Source of the DNA: Laspinema olomoucense D3b
GTDB taxonomy: Bacteria; Cyanobacteriota; Cyanobacteriia; Cyanobacteriales; Laspinemataceae
Reading direction: 5' to 3'
Assembly (NCBI RefSeq): GCF_025370785.1
Contig: NZ_JAMXFA010000059.1
Coordinates: 1-33,186, forward strand
DNA: 33,186 nt
Position numbers and translations under genes: made by a program. Below, in pieces: positions 32,501 to 33,186 of the stretch. The notes beneath the pieces are model-generated. The model ran no database searches and was not told where the DNA came from. It saw nothing but the letters and a program-made list of their open reading frames with translations. The number at the start of each line of letters is the position of its first letter. Position 1 is the first letter of the stretch.

Positions 32501-32986
32501 ATGAGTGTAGTTAGTCAAGTTATTCTCAAAGCCGACGATGAGCTCCGTTATCCGACGAACGGGGAACTCACCAGTTTAACACAATTTTTTCAAACCGGCC
32601 AGCAACGGGTGCGAATTGCCACAACGTTAGCTGAGAACGAGAAGAAAATTGTGGAGCAAGCCAGCAAACGCCTCTGGCAAAAGCGCCCCGATTTTATCTC
32701 TCCGGGGGGCAATGCCTACGGTCAACGTCAACGCGCTCAGTGCCTCCGGGACTTCGGCTGGTATCTGCGTCTAGCCACTTATGGCATCCTTGCTGGAGAC
32801 AAAGAACCGATTGAAAAAATCGGCATCATTGGTGCGCGGGAAATGTACAACGCCCTGGGCGTTCCTATGCCAGGAATGGCCGAGTCCATTGTCTGCCTCA
32901 AAGAAGCGTCCTTGGCCCTTCTGAGTCAAGAAGATGCCACCGCTGCTGCCCCTTACTTTGACTACATCATTCAAGCGATGTCCTAA
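32501..32986 (+). CDS. apcD: Allophycocyanin-B alpha subunit ApcD
   Basis: Phycobiliprotein of the phycobilisome core, a far-red-emitting terminal emitter passing energy mainly to photosystem I and needed for state transitions. 161 residues, the usual length. It starts [18 protein letters not shown], typical of ApcD; Cys81 in [13 protein letters not shown] attaches phycocyanobilin, and [10 protein letters not shown] at 68-77 lines the chromophore pocket; the C-terminus is [11 protein letters not shown]. The open frame extends further upstream but family length and the ATG at 32501 define the start. It stands apart from other phycobilisome genes, as is common for apcD, and is followed by a terminator hairpin. 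Confidence 0.97.
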   Translation: MSVVSQVILKADDELRYPTNGELTSLTQFFQTGQQRVRIATTLAENEKKIVEQASKRLWQKRPDFISPGGNAYGQRQRAQCLRDFGWYLRLATYGILAGDKEPIEKIGIIGAREMYNALGVPMPGMAESIVCLKEASLALLSQEDATAAAPYFDYIIQAMS

Positions 32987-33027
32987 GTCGAAGAGCATTT
33001 CAAATCTAATTTTGATTAGCTAGATTG

Positions 33028-33078
33028 TAGCGGATAGGGCTTAGTGCAGCAAGCATTAATACCTATCCGTTATTCTTT
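33028..33078 (+). terminator. Terminator of apcD
   Basis: TAGCGGATAGG (33028-33038) pairs with CCTATCCGTTA (33062-33072) over 11 positions including one G-U; the loop has a small inner GCTT/AAGC stem. It is followed by TTCTTTT. It begins 42 bp after the apcD stop. Confidence 0.7.
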
Positions 33079-33106
33079 TAATTCCACTTCCGGTCCCCTC
33101 CCCTTG

Positions 33107-33140
33107 CCAACTATGCGTTACTCACATATTTCTTAACAAT
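33107..33140 (-). repeat. 34-bp dispersed repeat, right copy
   Basis: The reverse complement of this stretch matches 46-79 at 31 of 34 positions. Its internal hairpin is kept: ATGTG and CGCAT around AGTAA, with the C-to-T change still allowing a G-U pair. It lies past the apcD terminator, and no gene is seen from 32987 to the end of the window. Confidence 0.6.
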
Positions 33141-33186
33141 CTCGTAAACCTAATGCCTGTATTGGTTAGCGGGATAATTAACCTCA

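Noticed and set aside
46-33140. The whole window as a 33-kb mobile element bounded by the inverted 34-bp repeats
   Set aside because: The genes between are core functions (sucCD, lepB, pyrC, tsaE, lpxD, apcD) with uniform HIP1 density, and there is no transposase or integrase.
1-33186. CRISPR array, tRNA or rRNA genes
   Set aside because: No regularly spaced 25-40 bp repeats, no tRNA-like TTCGA-containing arm in intergenic space with matching stems, and no rRNA-like sequence were seen on reading.

Overview
The window looks like core chromosome of a cyanobacterium, probably a filamentous, non-heterocystous (Oscillatoriales-type) species; the order is an inference from gene content. The evidence is an allophycocyanin-B alpha subunit gene (apcD), a cyAbrB-type regulator, cyanobacterial versions of many housekeeping genes, very frequent GCGATCGC (HIP1) octamers inside and between genes, and several short palindromic repeats of the sort common between cyanobacterial genes. 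I see no rRNA, tRNA, CRISPR array, intact transposase or prophage gene.

Layout, left to right. 1-2381: repeat-bearing flank, then the minus-strand sucC-sucD operon (succinyl-CoA ligase) with its terminator. 2893-7868: two plus-strand genes, a membrane-anchored protein of unknown function with helical repeats and a large cysteine-free beta-propeller (SBBP) protein. 7975-11137: minus-strand flavin oxidoreductase, ZIP-like transporter and FetB-like permease, each probably its own unit. 11392-15122: plus-strand sugar aminotransferase, UbiB/ABC1 kinase and a small membrane protein. 15283-21085: minus-strand signalling proteins (a PAS/GAF/GGDEF diguanylate cyclase and a degenerate histidine kinase) and signal peptidase I. 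21625-25293: pyrC facing tsaE, then yvcK on the minus strand. 25669-28307: mlaF-mlaD lipid-transport pair. 28462-32422: minus-strand cyAbrB, lpxD, a DUF1232 protein and an RlmD-type RNA methyltransferase. 32501-32986: apcD, then a terminator and a second copy of a repeat seen at the left edge.

Functional themes are envelope biogenesis (lpxD, mlaFD, lepB, UbiB), central and nucleotide metabolism (sucCD, pyrC, yvcK), RNA modification (tsaE, rlmD), signalling and light harvesting. No multi-gene defence or biosynthetic system is visible. The most unusual signals are a 34-bp repeat in opposite orientation at the two ends, a hairpin-rich 300-bp stretch upstream of mlaF, a histidine kinase that keeps its phospho-acceptor His but has lost key ATP-site residues, a GAF domain with a bilin-attachment-like Cys, and active-site substitutions in PyrC and SucD. 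Homology calls are from remembered family motifs; no database search was run.
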